From positions 1,302,001 to 1,366,000 of the forward strand of contig JAGKQI010000047.1 of the NCBI GenBank assembly GCA_018806915.1: DNA of 64,000 bases, in the 5' to 3' direction. A program made the position numbers and the translations under genes. This stretch comes from Phytophthora colocasiae (Eukaryota > Oomycota > Peronosporomycetes > Peronosporales > Peronosporaceae). Of the stretch, positions 63,778-64,000 are shown in pieces. The first letter of the stretch is position 1. Each line of letters opens with the position of its first letter. Under the pieces are notes generated by a model that was not told the origin of the DNA, did no database searches, and saw only the letters and a list, made by a program, of their open reading frames with translations.

Positions 63778-64000
63778 GATGCTACACGTATTTGTTTGGC
63801 ACGCTTTGAGCCGAGATTGTATCTTAGTCAATCTTTTCTATAGACAAGCAAAACGATATAACTTTTGAATGTCGCTTTGTTTTAGAAAGCTTTTGCTGAG
63901 TAGATATTGGAAGCTGACAAGCTTGCAACCTTGGCAGGAAATATGACCTGTTTAAATGCGCAGTTGATACTGCCCGGCACGCGTGACGTAGCGAACCCAC
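63778..64000. other. Flank downstream of member E
   Basis: No gene recognised up to the window end. Confidence 0.4.

Noticed and set aside
61426..63831. Several long minus-strand open frames (Pro-rich, Arg/His-rich, Ala/Thr/Asp-rich) opposite the 120-bp repeat
   Set aside because: Three frames are open at once over the same repeat, which is a composition effect of a 120-base unit divisible by three; no starts or family features support them.

Overview
The window looks like nuclear DNA of an oomycete plant pathogen, most likely Phytophthora or a close relative. The support is: a small secreted-protein family with RxLR and EER motifs; gene starts preceded by the oomycete core promoter (an Inr of the type YTCAYTYY followed by a CAWTTT flanking element); very short GT-AG introns; and sparse genes buried in nested transposons of MULE, hAT, pogo, PIF/Harbinger, Copia and Gypsy type.

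Region 1 (1-24768) is a head-to-tail tandem segmental duplication. Each unit carries, in order: a MULE DNA transposon; a decayed neutral ceramidase; an inverted-repeat arm with a minus-strand RxLR gene; a palindromic MITE; a tRNA-headed SINE-like repeat; a kanadaptin (FHA-domain) gene; a hairpin-dense non-coding stretch; and the second inverted-repeat arm with a plus-strand RxLR gene. Unit 1 is 1-10820, cut on the left by the window edge; unit 2 is 10821-24768. Elements present in only one unit date the later events. An internally deleted hAT sits in the MULE of unit 1. A pogo element interrupts codon 4 of kanadaptin in unit 1. A Copia element with apparently identical LTRs sits in unit 2. Kanadaptin is intact only in unit 2. 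The four RxLR copies have diverged: two keep RFLR, two read GFLR, one RFLR copy has about 40 residues rewritten by compensating indels, and one GFLR copy has a duplicated promoter and signal-peptide segment.

Region 2 (24769-37690) holds two minus-strand secreted repeat-protein genes, a PIF/Harbinger-type transposon with long terminal inverted repeats, a three-exon coiled-coil gene, a decayed MULE transposase and a 21-bp minisatellite. Region 3 (37691-47507) is a complete but mutated Gypsy LTR retrotransposon.

Region 4 (47508-64000) holds three more members of the secreted repeat-protein family, all on the plus strand. One of them was hit twice: a full-length hAT sits exactly at its start codon, and a MULE sits inside its last exon. 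A non-coding LTR element (LARD-like) with apparently identical LTRs separates it from the next member.

The most interesting system is this dispersed family of five repeat proteins (24775-27726, 32769-34170, 50199-51365 plus 53227-53333, 57725-59029, 59884-63777). Members share a short N-terminal secretion signal, a similar core promoter, T-P-C motifs and a short basic Leu-Arg tail ending in Gln or His at the extreme C terminus. Their internal repeats (Gly-rich, Ser/Thr-rich, Gln/Trp-rich, Pro/Thr-rich) are swapped and expanded. Their function is unknown; a role in cell-surface or extracellular-matrix structure is only an inference from composition.
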